From NCBI GenBank assembly GCA_016748015.1, contig JAAOMT010000324.1, positions 2,434 to 66,433 on the forward strand: a stretch of 64,000 nucleotides of DNA, given 5' to 3'. Position numbers and translations under genes: made by a program. Source of the DNA: Geosiphon pyriformis (Eukaryota; Glomeromycota; Glomeromycetes; Archaeosporales; Geosiphonaceae). Under the pieces are notes generated by a model. The model was not told the DNA's origin. It saw only the letters and a list, made by a program, of their open reading frames with translations, and searched no databases. This document shows, one piece after another, positions 45,349 to 56,579 of the stretch (position 1 is its first letter; every line of letters begins with the position of its first letter).

Positions 45349-46276
45349 TGTTTTTAGAAGTTTTTGGTCTCTTTTCTTGAATGTTGTTAATGTTTATTTG
45401 CTGTTAATTTATGTTTTCTAAAAGCAGTTAAACCTTTAATAAAATTTATCTTCAAATTATTTTCTATAATTTGAGCTGCTAAACTTATAAGTAGATAACC
45501 AATTCTGTACCAATTATTGTATATAATTATTTTATAGTAAAAGTCAATTCTTTTTTAGAAATTGCTTGTCTAAAAGCTTACTTAAAAAAGTGTGTAGTTA
45601 CTTTGCTACAAAAGTCAACTTTTTTACAAGAATTTTATCTGTAGACTATCCTAATAATTATAAACAGAAAAGTAAAAAAATGGAATTTTATTGAGAGAAT
45701 TGTTTTTATTCAAAATTAAAATTACTAATAAATTACTGAAATTAGTAGCTAATTAATTTCAAAATATTAGTTGAGTTTTGGAAAGTATCAAGTATAAATA
45801 TTAAAGAATTGGTTTTTAAAATATATTTTTATTTTGAATTTGTACTGTAAGATAATTCTAAGAAAGATGAGATATATTTTTTTAAAAAGAGAAGCTTTTA
45901 TTTTATATAACTTATTATAGTATTAGTTTATAAACTTAAATTTTTCTTTTGTTTTGATTTTAATAAACTAAAAATATATTTTAATAAATTATAAGTTGTT
46001 TTTTCAAATTATGAATAATTTCAATAAACTATTAAAATATTTTGCAAATTTTTACAAATTTTAGCAAATTTTTGAATATCATTAAGTTTAGTGTTTTACA
46101 TAATCTGATTATTACAATTGTGTATTGTAAAAATTAAGTTATTAATTGAATAATAATATTTAATAATTTAATTAACTAATAAATAATAATTAAACAATAA
46201 TAATATATGCTAATTAATAATAAAAATTATAAGAATAATTTCATGTTAATTAATAGCTTAAATTCTACTGGTAACA
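45349..46276 (-). repeat. Decayed LTR of family E, probably a 3' LTR
   Basis: Starts TGTTTTTAGAAG (decayed TGTTACCAAAGG) and ends GGTAACA, collinear with the solo LTR 26573-27543. The flanks CTGA and TAAT are not a duplication. Purine-rich AAAAAGAAAATTA on the minus strand just inside 46277 looks like a polypurine tract, so the element body (46277-47228, then 54044-55438 across LINE L2) lies to the right. Confidence 0.72.
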
Positions 46277-47228
46277 TAATTTTCTTTTTAAGACTGAATT
46301 TTATTAAAGTTCAAATATTATCTATGGTATTAAAATAATAATCCAAAATAATTGAAATAATTTGGTTTAAAAATTGTTGAAATTTCAGTTTTGTTAGTTT
46401 GTCAATATATTGAATTTTTATTGGTTAAAATATTGAATTTTATAGAATATTTTTGCAAGTATTAAATAAGTCATAGAGTCTAAAAACTATTCTAAGTTTG
46501 TAGCAAGTGTTTATTGGTCTAGCTACTGTTTTGAAATTATTGTAAATTTTTTTTGTATAGCTTCAAAAGTGAAGTTGGTTGTTTCAAATTCCAGTTTTTG
46601 TTCATAAAGTGGTTTTTTAATATAAAAATATTTAAAAAAAGAATATATTTATGGCTTTGCTCATTAAGACACAGTTAAAGCTTTTATTGAGTTATGGCAT
46701 TTGGTAAAATGTTAATAAAAGTGAATAACTGGTTTTTTTTAAAGTTTGCTTCAAAAGTTTTAACAATTGAATTTTAAAAAAACTTCTTGTTTTTTTTTTA
46801 TAAAAGTAATAATTCTGAGAATTATTTACTATTAGCATTGTAGTTTTTTTTTGAGTGTAATTAATTTGACTTTTATTAATTGTTATGAATAAATTAGGAA
46901 GTGGTTTTAAAGCTAACATTAATTTTTGGAATATTTGTTGAATGTTTTGGAGAATAATTATGATAAAAATAATTAAATTGAGATTAAAATTTGAAAAAAA
47001 TTTGAAAAAAAATAAAGAAATATTTTTGGGTATTAGATTTTTATATGTTTTTGATTTTTTTGTAATTATTTACTATTTTGTTTTTTATATTTTGTTTATT
47101 CTTAAAAAAATATTATGATAATTTTAAATATTTAAATTTAATTATTATTTTATTATAATTATTGGTTTTAAATTTTAGGAAATATCTTTAAGATTAATTA
47201 AAAAAGAATGTATATCAATTTGTGAAAA
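46277..47228 (-). other. Eroded 3' internal part of the family-E element
   Basis: AT-rich, with a minus-strand 75-codon frame (46692-46919) that I do not recognise and do not support as a gene. It ends at the T-run where LINE L2 inserted and should continue at 54044. Confidence 0.4.
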
Positions 47229-47379
47229 TTTTTTTTTATTCATTTTATGAGTGAGATTCAAACACTATCTAATACAATACATCAAGTAGACTAATCTAAA
47301 CTAGATGTGAATCATGCATTTTCTACATGCAACCAGCCACTTGGGCCAATCAGAACCAAACTAAGCATTTATATGTACT

Positions 47380-48839
47380 AAGACTAAGTCTCTAATATTT
47401 GAGAAAAACAAACAAAATTTGCCAAAATCCAAAACCAACACCAATTGCATCAGCAATACCCAGTAACTTAACAACATTCATAAAAAGCACCATAGACAGT
47501 TCTGAAACTAAAGCTGCAGCCAAACTGTCCCATAGAATTATCCCACTCTTTTCCATACAGGCTTAATGCTTAGCGCAGATCAACCAAACCTCATCCTTAA
47601 AAGCAAGACACAAGTTATGAACAAATTTAACAACTTTCTGACCAGCTAACTTTGCATCTTCAAAGACAGATATAGCTTCTCGAAGCCATTCTTTAAAAAC
47701 AAATCTCTTGCAAAGAGCTGTACAAACCATAACATTTGAGATACAAGAAGACAGTAATTGAAAAACATTTAAAGAGGAAATGGAAAGACCAGAAAGTGCA
47801 CCCCAAGCAGTGGCATAAGCATCCAACAGGTGACAACAAACAGAATTATCAACCACGCAAAAAAAAACATGATCAGAAACTTCAATCTCACTACAGTATA
47901 GACACAGCACACTTGGATAGCATCTGTTATACAATTGCTTCTAAACAGTAACTAGCAGTCAATGGTGTAAAGCTTTCATAAAATATGTGCAAATACCAGC
48001 CATAGATTTACTGGTAAAGCCAGCAGCCATGTGTAAGTCTGGATGCCACATCAATGACAAGTTAAGTCAATCAATGTTTGAGCACAAACTATTATCTAAA
48101 ACTTTAGAACCTGAACTAACCTCCCAGTGCACATAAAGAATAAACTGAAAAACTCCATAAACAAAATGCCTAAAGTTACTAGAAACAACATTACCTTCAG
48201 CTAAAATATAACATTTTTTCACATGAGGAATAAGACACCAGAGAGAGAAAGATGCTGCATCAACAAGTATATCAGCATGCTTATTGCCCATAACACTTGA
48301 ATGACCTTTTATTTGTGCCAGCTAACACTCAAATTCTTTTTTTTGATAACATTTACAATGTGCTAATGTTTAACCCAACAGCAATTTTGAAAATCTGGAT
48401 AAACCAGACCTAATTCTGATTTGCACACATCTAAGACAGCTTGACTGTCCATAAAGACACTAACTAAGCTATTAGGAGAAACACACTCAACAGCCAATGC
48501 AATGGCCTGCAGCTCAGCCAAAGTAGAAAACATTAAACCAGATATCCTAATCCTCAAACCCAAGCTTATGTTCTCGAAAAAGACTGCTGCACCAGCTCTC
48601 ATGTCGATACTCTCTAAGCCCTTAGAGATCCATCCATATAGACAGAAAAGCAGTCAGTCTTAAGACCCAGCAACTGATCATAAATCAATTCAAACTCACT
48701 AGATTCCAAAATATCCAAAGGCTCAGCAGTATTCACAGAAGAAAAACAGGCAGAGAAAGAAGCAACACTATTGAGAAAGTCAACAGAAAGCTTAAACTAT
48801 TCAGGAATAGGACCACATGGGTCAGCTTTTTCCAATGCT
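47380..48839 (-). pseudogene. L2 ORF2, RNase H and C-terminal Cys tail
   Basis: RNase H: the MDGSLRGL-like first Asp sits near 48615-48640 next to a frame change. AELQAIALAVEC (Glu kept) and VFMDSQAVLDVC (Asp kept) lie at 48420-48530. A TAG interrupts after CCWVKH. The C-terminal part (47934-47380) has CYPSVLCLYCSEIEVSDHVFFC, a C-x2-C-x-H-x-C-like finger, followed by SISVFEDAKLAGQKVVKFVHNLCLAF, collinear with L1 33088-33640. Confidence 0.78.
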
Positions 48840-51223
48840 TGAACGTTTTCCAATCAAAAACAGCTTCATTTTTACCATGGAGTTGGTCAACAAAGATAAT
48901 ACCATATCTTCAAAGAGATAAAAAAAACTTAAAATAATCAGTCTTGTCAAGAACAAAAGACATGGAAGTTCTACCATGAAAATAGAAAGAATTGTTTACA
49001 TAACCATTTAGAGACAGACTACACCCAAAAAAAATACAAACCACACCTGCCAAAAAATTATTAGAAACACTGACTTTTATATACACTAGAAACACCAACA
49101 GGTGGAGTGGACTTCAAGACAAAACGAGACCTGTGCAAAAACAACTGACCCAAAATCCCAAGAGAATTTGCAAAGCACACAACAGAAGCAACCTTGTTTT
49201 CAGCTTGGACTTGTTCAAAAGTCTTTAAATCATATAATGAAGGATGATAAAGTGCATCATTAGGAAAATCTAGAGATAGACTAGACTTTAGCTTTAAGCC
49301 TCTGTGAATCAAAAAGTCCCACTTATGACACATACTAATAGGAACAAAACTAAACTGTGTTCTGTAATTGACAATGGGTTGGAAAACTGCCAATACCAGA
49401 TACAAGAATTGTTTATCAGAAATGGTCTTTCTTAAAACCAAATTGGCAAAAAATCCAACATCAGTATTAGCCTTAGCCAGACTAGGCTTTAACAAACCCT
49501 CAGTTAACAAAAAAATCCCCAGGTAGTGATGAGACTCTCTTCTCTTGACAATAAATATAGACAAACCACTAATAAACAAATTGGGACACATAGCTCTGCA
49601 ATTAATAGAAATTGCCACTGTCTTGTTATTGTTAATAGATATGTTATTGATCTGAAAAAATTTGCTAGTAACATCAAGAATATGTTGGGTTGCAGCTTGG
49701 CTGCTACCAATCCAAATTGTGTCATCAACAAAAGCACCAGCAGTGAGAAAAGATGTTAATCTAGCTTGAGATTCTAAATGACCAGTTTTGGCAACAAAAT
49801 AAGAGTTCAGCCTATATCTACAAATGCTCTTTTGTTTCTTGAGCTCACACAAAAGAAGATCATAAAATATGTGCCAAAAAAGTGGTAAAAACACCTCCCC
49901 CTAATCCAAACCATCATGCACTTGATATCCATTTGTTAAACCAAAATCTGGCATCACCCTGTTAACACAATCATTGTGAATGTTACCAAAAAATCTAATA
50001 AACTTGTCACACATCTTTATCCTAACCAAACTGTTCTTAAGATGCTCCCAATCAACAGAGTTGTAAGCCTTTTGCATGTTCTACAAAACCAGCCAAAGTT
50101 TATGGTTTTTTTCCAAGACATCCTCAATAACTGAAGCAACACCAAAAATGGAAGATTGCGTTATTATACTCTTTAGAACCAAGAAATTGTCTCTGCACAA
50201 AACATCAAAAAAGCTGCATGCCAAAGAAATCTTGTCCAAGAGAATTTTGGAAAGAATTTTGTGGGCAGTCTTGATTAAGGCAATAGGTTGGGTATTTGTA
50301 AGAACTCCCTTCCACTTATATGGTTTTGAAATCATTGAGACCCAAGCTTCCTTCCAAGCACTAAGCATTGATTCATAAAACAAACAAAAATTCAAAAGCA
50401 CCAAAAGCATATCTAAGACTGATTTATCACAATGCTTCCAAAGCTCATTTGACACCCCAGAAAGACCAGCAGTTTTGCCATTAAGCAGATTAAAAACCAC
50501 CTTGAGTAGCTCATCAAAACTAACCAAGCACATTACATTTGAAAAAGCATTATTAAAAATGTATTACAATGGCTGATATTGATGAGACCAATCATTAGAA
50601 AAATCTTTCACCACATTGCATTTCCTGGTTCAGCTTTCTATAACAACGTCAACCTTGGCCTTAACCAGGTCAGATTCCAAAATCAGTTTATTTCCAACCA
50701 TCAGATGGTCCAAAACCACTTTTTAAAAAGGATGTTCCAGCATGCTCTTGATTGTGTTGTCTTTGTTGACTGCAAAATTCTCCATCTATTTATTGATAGC
50801 TGATTTTATTCTTGATTCTTCAGCTCACAAAGATTCAGCAAGCTTGGAGGCATGATATGTTTTTTGCACACTGAAAAGAGCTGAGCAAACATGATCAAAA
50901 CCCACACCAGAGTCCACAATTTCCTGTACAATTAAAGCTTTAACATTGTCCAAAGAATCCCAACATCTCATAAGGAAAGCAAACCTATTGCCATTTTCCT
51001 CATAAAAGGCCTTAGCAATCTTCAAGACCAAAAGCTTGAGCTTATGAAACCTAGAAGATTCCTTGGTAAAAACACTGTCGAAGCTCTTAAACCATTTTTT
51101 CCTGAATATTTCATCAGCCGAAAGTAACATAACTTTGCAAATTGTATCCCACATCGCATTCAAGTCCAAGAGATGCCTAGAGGTGATAAAATTATCAGAG
51201 AACACAGCAGTATTGGCTGTCAT
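48840..51223 (-). pseudogene. L2 ORF2, reverse transcriptase domain
   Basis: The spacer 51223-50825 (MTANTAVFSDNFITSRHLLDLNAMWD) leads to RT: LLNGKTAGLSGVSNELWKHC (about 50430-50500), AWVSMISKPYKWKGVLTN, and TSFLTAGAFVDDTIWIGSSQ with the active-site FVDD intact (about 49721-49732). A thumb region continues to 49061 (a 277-codon open stretch 49061-49894). It is the best-preserved LINE RT here. The frame is interrupted near 50080 and 49900. Confidence 0.83.
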
Positions 51224-51277
51224 AACATCTTTAAACTTGTCTCACTTTGTATTATTAGCACCATCAAAATCAAACTT

Positions 51278-52033
51278 CTAGTGATCCTTATTCATCTGCT
51301 TATGAAAAGAGTTTAACTTAGTGTCCAGCAAACCACCCAGACCCACCAAAACAGAAACAGCATGATAATCAGTGTTAAAGTAATCACCAATGTTCATAAC
51401 ATCATGACTCACAACTACACTGACTAAATTTGATGAAACTAAAATATAATCAATTGTCTTTTTTGCACCCCTTGGATTACTCCATGTAGAGCAACCTACA
51501 GATAAACTACCCATCAAAGAGTTGACCAGCTCCAAACTGATATACTTTTTAAAACTAGCACATTTTTGCGAACCATTTTCATTGAAGTTACCACCAAGGA
51601 TGATAAAAGAAGATTTGTTAACAGTCTTTACAATAAGAGAGTTGATTTTACTAGTCTGTAAAAACCGAACTCCAGATGAAGCTCCAGTGTAAAGTCCTAA
51701 AACTAACACAAAAAAGTTTATTCTTGAAAAGAAGTCTAATAAATAGGATCCAACTAGGCACTTCAGAAACTTTGCACACATGCTTTGCCAAAGAAAAATT
51801 CATGATGATAGCAACACCAGAACCCAAATATTCAGAATCCAAACTAGAAGTAAAAACATGGACACCATCAAATTTGTCAGTGATCCACAGACAGATTCTA
51901 TCTTTCAACTTAGTTTCAGTAATGATCGAAATCAAATTGCCTATATCCTTATGCCAACGAACAATGTCTTTCTGTTTTGCAGGATTGTTTATACCTTGGG
52001 CATTACACATAGCAATTTTCCAAACAAAATCTA
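51278..52033 (-). pseudogene. L2 ORF2, APE-type endonuclease domain
   Basis: IIDFVWKIAMCNAQGINNPAKQ at the start, ISIITETKLKDR with the active-site Glu, and FIILGGNFNENGSQKC, where the metal-binding Asp of GGDFNE has become Asn (GAT to AAT). WSNPRGAKKTIDYILVSSN and FNTDYHAVSV follow, with His to Tyr in the catalytic DH pair. A frame change lies near 51700. The two damaged catalytic residues make it inactive now, though it was presumably active on insertion. Confidence 0.82.
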
Positions 52034-53890
52034 TTATTGAGATGAAAAAAAAGTTGATGAACTCAAACCAGAACACAGATGATCCAACTTTCCCAAAACT
52101 GAATTAATAGAAGCCTCCAAAGCCACCATTTTGGATTCCAATTCACTTATTTTGGTAGTTAGAACCTTAAAACTACTAGAGCTGAAATCAGCCACCAAGT
52201 CTGAACCAATAAAAGAAGAGGGAGTGGATGACATCAATACATTGCCCAAAACCATATTCAAATACAAAACAGGAGCTAAAAAAACAGAAACAATTGGAGG
52301 GGAAGCAGAAAGAGATATAGTCAAAAGGACTAACTCCACAAAGCTCAATTTTTTCAACAAAACAAAAACCTGATTTAACAAAAGCTCCAAAGAGCATTTT
52401 AATACTGCTAAACAATCACTCAAGCCAGAGTTATCATCTGAAGTAAAAGAAAGAGTACCACCTAAATGTAAGATGCCAAAAAAAAGAGAACTAAAACCAG
52501 ACTTAAGGTAAGTACCACCAGAAGAATTAGCTAATAAAACTACTTGGGCTCAAGATTTACCACTAAAGGCAGCAGGACAAGAGATTAAAACATCTTTTTT
52601 TTCATACAACTTAGTAAGCTAAAAGTGAGCTTCCTCTAAAGCAATTTTTTTATATGATTTCTTAGATGATGGCAGCACAAGTACCTCTGAAGCATCACAT
52701 TCAAGAGCTGAATGTCCAAAATGCCTACACTTTGTACAACAAACCAAATTCATCCTAGTCCAAGACAGTTTTATTTCATTATAAATAAATTTTGTACAAA
52801 AGACAGATTTCAGATCATCATTAGAATCAAAACCAATCACAGCACAGCGAATTCTATTACCAGTTTCCAGAGATTTATTTATAATGCAGATTTTCTCACC
52901 AGCTCTTTCCAAAAGAGTTCCAAGATCATGTACTATTATTCTTACTGGTAAAGTAAACAAAAGTGCTCTGAACTGATCTCTTGAAACCCAAGACTTACAA
53001 TCTTGTACTGCTTTGGCTACACACACAGAATTTTTACCAATCAAGAATGACCACTTAGAAACCAACAAATTAGCTTGGTCTGATTCAGCAAACTTCACCA
53101 CAGCTTTTTGCCACATTCCAATCAATTGAATTTTGATTGACTTAATTTTACCAAACTTGGCTAGTACAGCAATAATTATCTTTTTTGGTGTATCCATGGA
53201 AATTTTTTTAATTACCACAGCCTAATTTGAATGAATTCCTTGTTTTTTAAGATTACTGTTTACAATAATTTCTTTTTCTCTAGCCAATAAAATGGCTATT
53301 TTCATGCTTTTTTTAGAAGTAAACATTGATTGGATGATCCCTTCAAATTTTGAAGAGGTAGTGGCCCTCCCAAAACCATTGACTAATGAAAGAATTTTTC
53401 TGATGAAATAAGTTTTTGCCATTGCCAATTTCTCTTTTACAGCACTAAGATTAATATTAAGAGCAAAAAACTTTCTAACAGATACTTCAACTTGAGATTT
53501 GACAATTTTTGGGTCAACCCATTTTTTTTCCAAAGAAATTTTAAGAGAGAGAGAAAGAGGCCCATCATTTTCATCTATGTTATAATCGAATAAGCTAAGA
53601 GGAAAGTCACAGATCAGATTGGTATTTACTTTTTTAGCTTTAGGGATGTTTGTTACTGAACTAAGAAAAAAACTATTGCCAACACCAAAAAAAATATCAT
53701 TGTTCTCACTATTACCAGATACACTGTCAATATCCAAATACACACTATAACTGGGATCAGATTTGACCAAAGAGATATTCTTTTTATCTTCAGAATGCTT
53801 GACATTACCAACAAAAACCCTCTTTTTCTAAGAGAAAAACCCCCCAACAGGACCATGAAGAACCCCTATGGGTGCCTTCTTTTTAGACAT
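52034..53890 (-). pseudogene. L2 ORF1 (nucleic-acid-binding protein with CCHC knuckle)
   Basis: ATG at 53890 (MSKKKAPIGVLHGPVGGFFS, then TAG). Open stretches are 53770-53222 (SLVNGFGRATTSSKFEGIIQS), 53218-52619 (LIGMWQKAVVKFAESDQANLLVSKW, then knuckle CTKCRHFGHSALEC at about 52706-52750, intact) and 52423-52034 (Ser/Val/Leu-rich, probable coiled coil ending in FFSSQ and TAA). The stop overlaps the ORF2 start region, so ORF1 and ORF2 are in overlapping frames. Its role is binding the element RNA in the particle. Confidence 0.83.
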
Positions 53891-54043
53891 AGTACTACCT
53901 GAAGCAGCAGCCAGGTTCACCACAAAAAGATTATTTAATTAAGAAATGTTTACAAGAGATATCAAAAAATAAAAAAACTTCTTTTTTGAAAAATTGCTTT
54001 TTGGAGTTTTTTTGAAAGTAAGAGAAAAAGAAGTTTTTTTTTA

Positions 54044-55438
54044 ATATAACTTATAATTGTGAAATTAATAGTTTAAAATTGTTTTTAAAATAATAGTGTT
54101 TTAATCAATTTCTATGTATAATTTTTGCTAAAACTTTGTTATTAAGTCTTAATTTATATGATTTATTGTTTGGTATTTCATAAATATAGAATGATTCATT
54201 CTATTTATGTTCAAATTTTCTACTTTATTGTTTTTTAGCCTTAGTTCTATATAAAAGAATTTTGTTTTCAACTTTAAATTTATTGGTAACTGGTGGTAAT
54301 TTGTTGTCATGCTGTTTTTTTTATTAAGCTTAAGAGTGTTTAATATAAGTAATTGTTATTCATTTTTTTTCTTCTAAAGTACTAAAAAGAGTATAAGCTT
54401 TTTATTAAAGTGTTTTTTGAAAGTTTTTTTTATTAATTGATTGCACTGAGTATGTTTTTACTATAAAATTAATTAGTAGTATTGTTGTTTTTCTATAAAT
54501 CAAATTAAATAATATGTGTTTTGTAATATTTTGTTTTAATATTTTATATACTAATAATATTAATAAAATAAAGATATCATATTTCTGCTCAAAATTGGTT
54601 AAGACTTTGGCTAATAATTCACACAATATTTGGTTAAAACATTCTATTAATTCATTTGTTTAAAGGTGATAAAGTAATAATAAGAGTCTTTTAATATTAA
54701 ATTATTTACAAATTTTTTGTATCAAGTTGTTTATAAAGTGTGTTCTTTGATTAAATAAGAATTCAATTAAACATTCATGCCTACAAATAATGTTTTCATA
54801 GATAAAATTTGCTACTGATTTTACATTTGCTTTTTGAATGGCTTTGGCTTCAGGCTATTTAATAAGATAATTTACTATAACTATTATATAATAGTTTTCT
54901 TAAGTAGTAATAGTTAGTGGTCTGACTAAATTAATATTGACTTTGTTAAAAAGTTGTTTAACTTTGATTGAATTTAGAGGTTTAATAAGACAAGTTCTTC
55001 CTTTTTTTTGACAATTATCACATAATTTTACATATTATTAAATGTTTTTTTTATATATAAGGCCAAAAATAATGTTCTAATATTTTTTAAATCATATTAT
55101 CTTTTCTTAAATATACTAATAATAAGTCTGTATACATGTTGTAAAAAATGGTTTTTTTTTGTTTTTTTGAAATAATCTAAGTAGATTATTTGAATTTTTT
55201 TAATTTCAATAATAAATTTTGTTATAATATAAGAAATATGGTTTTGATTAGTGTTGTAATTACTGTTTGTTAATTAAAGACCAGTTTTCTGGCATAATAA
55301 AAGTCTTTAAATAATTTTTAATGTTTTTGTAATTTCCAGAATTATTGTTTGTTAATTGTTTTGTTGTTGTTAAGTTATTAAGTTATAAGTATTAATTCTA
55401 ATCTTGCCTTATTCTTAAAATACTATCTATATTAGTGT
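54044..55438 (-). pseudogene. Decayed integrase of an A/B-like element (probably the family-E element)
   Basis: On the minus strand it follows A1 7241-8400 and B1 27900-28900: a GPY/F-like tail near 54190-54260, a catalytic core at about 54690-54990 and a zinc-binding part near 55000-55060. Nearly every Gln codon checked is TAA or TAG, and no long frame survives. It continues the element body at 46277-47228 across LINE L2. The right edge is the family-B LTR at 55439, which has inserted into it. Confidence 0.68.
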
Positions 55439-56477
55439 TATTACCCAAGTAAAAAAACCAATCTAAAGTTATGAAGAAAAATGACCAAAACATAACATAA
55501 TACAGAATAATATGCAATAACATTGAATAATGCATTATAACTTAGAATAATATAGAATAATACATTATAACATAGAATAGCACAGAATAACATATAATAA
55601 CACCAGATAATATGTTATAACAGAGGATAACTAGAAATAACATAGAAGAACAAAACAATAACAGAAATAGCAAAGCAATAGTTAGTAATAATAAAACAAT
55701 CAAAAGCAATCCTGTAAAACCAAAAAAATATATAAAAGCAAGTGGTTGTAAAAGTTAGAAAAAGACATCTAGATATGAATCACTAAACAAAAATCAAATA
55801 TCCTTATTTCTTCCATTATTTATTCTATTCTATATTTATCTTCTGAAATAAATCAATTATTGAGAAATCAGAATTATGAATTCATGTTCTTAAACTTTGT
55901 GAAATTTATGTGAATTAATTATTGTTTTGTATCTTTGTTTCAGAACAAATGCTCTTAGCATAACCACCTCAAATTATTAATAATTTAGACCAATCACTCT
56001 TGATTACAGTAATTAATGATACTAATTCATCATCTTTTTTTTTCTTTTTTTCTTTTTCTTTTTTTTTTTTTNNNNNNNNNNNNNNNNNNNNTTGTGCAGC
56101 AGCACATAGTAAAATTAACTATCTGAAAATAAACTTCGTGATAACCTGGTAAAAAAAAAAAGCTTCCTCTAAGTTTTGGATATTAACATTATCTTGGTAG
56201 TTTACCAGAAGGGTGAAAAGACAACACCAGACCCTAAAAACTGTCCTTGTTAGCTCAGAGAAGATAGCTTACACTTATAAGAAGTTGCAATTAGTGAAAA
56301 CCAAATCTTTGTGCCTTATAACCAAAGAACTCAATGAATAAAATCACAACCAGTAAATAAGACTTTCAGAAACTGATAATCAAGACTAAGCCAACAGAAT
56401 TATGCAAAACATGTTTTACTAATAATTGAGAGCACCAAACATTACCATTTTTTTATCTCCTAAGTTTACTTATAATA
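55439..56477 (+). repeat. 5' LTR of element B2 (family B), containing an assembly gap
   Basis: Decayed start TATTACCCAAGTAAAAA and end CTTATAATA, collinear with the mirror-image LTR 24956-25977. The U3 (about 55500-55640) has the GTTATAAC / AATAACAT repeat module. A TATA-like AAATATATAAAAGC follows near 55727. Twenty N (56072-56091) interrupt the T-rich tract. The TGGTGC primer site directly after it marks a 5' LTR. Confidence 0.8.
56072..56091. other. Run of 20 N (assembly gap)
   Basis: The gap lies in a T/C-rich homopolymer-like tract of the LTR. Its true length is unknown. Confidence 0.95.
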
Positions 56478-56479
56478 TT

Positions 56480-56497
56480 TGGTGCTCCCTATAAGGT
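56480..56497 (+). other. Primer-binding site of element B2
   Basis: TGGTGCTCCCTATAAGG starts three bases after the LTR end (56477). It differs from the C site at three positions of 17. Confidence 0.65.
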
Positions 56498-56579
56498 TAT
56501 AAAATCCACAAAGACAAAGCACCCTGAAAATTCACAAAAGTAGCAACTATTAAAACAGTAAGAAAGAATCACATTTTGT

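Larger units (their letters stand above)
47229..54043 (-). mobile_element. LINE L2: near full-length non-LTR retrotransposon
   Basis: The same gene order as L1: ORF1 at the high-coordinate end, ORF2 below it, and the 3' end at about 47239. Both ends meet TTTTTTTTTA (47229-47238 and 54034-54043), a possible but low-complexity target duplication. The outer sequences 46277-47228 and 54044-55438 belong to one element, which supports insertion. L2 keeps the RT active site that L1 has lost, but has lost the endonuclease Asp that L1 keeps. Confidence 0.82.
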
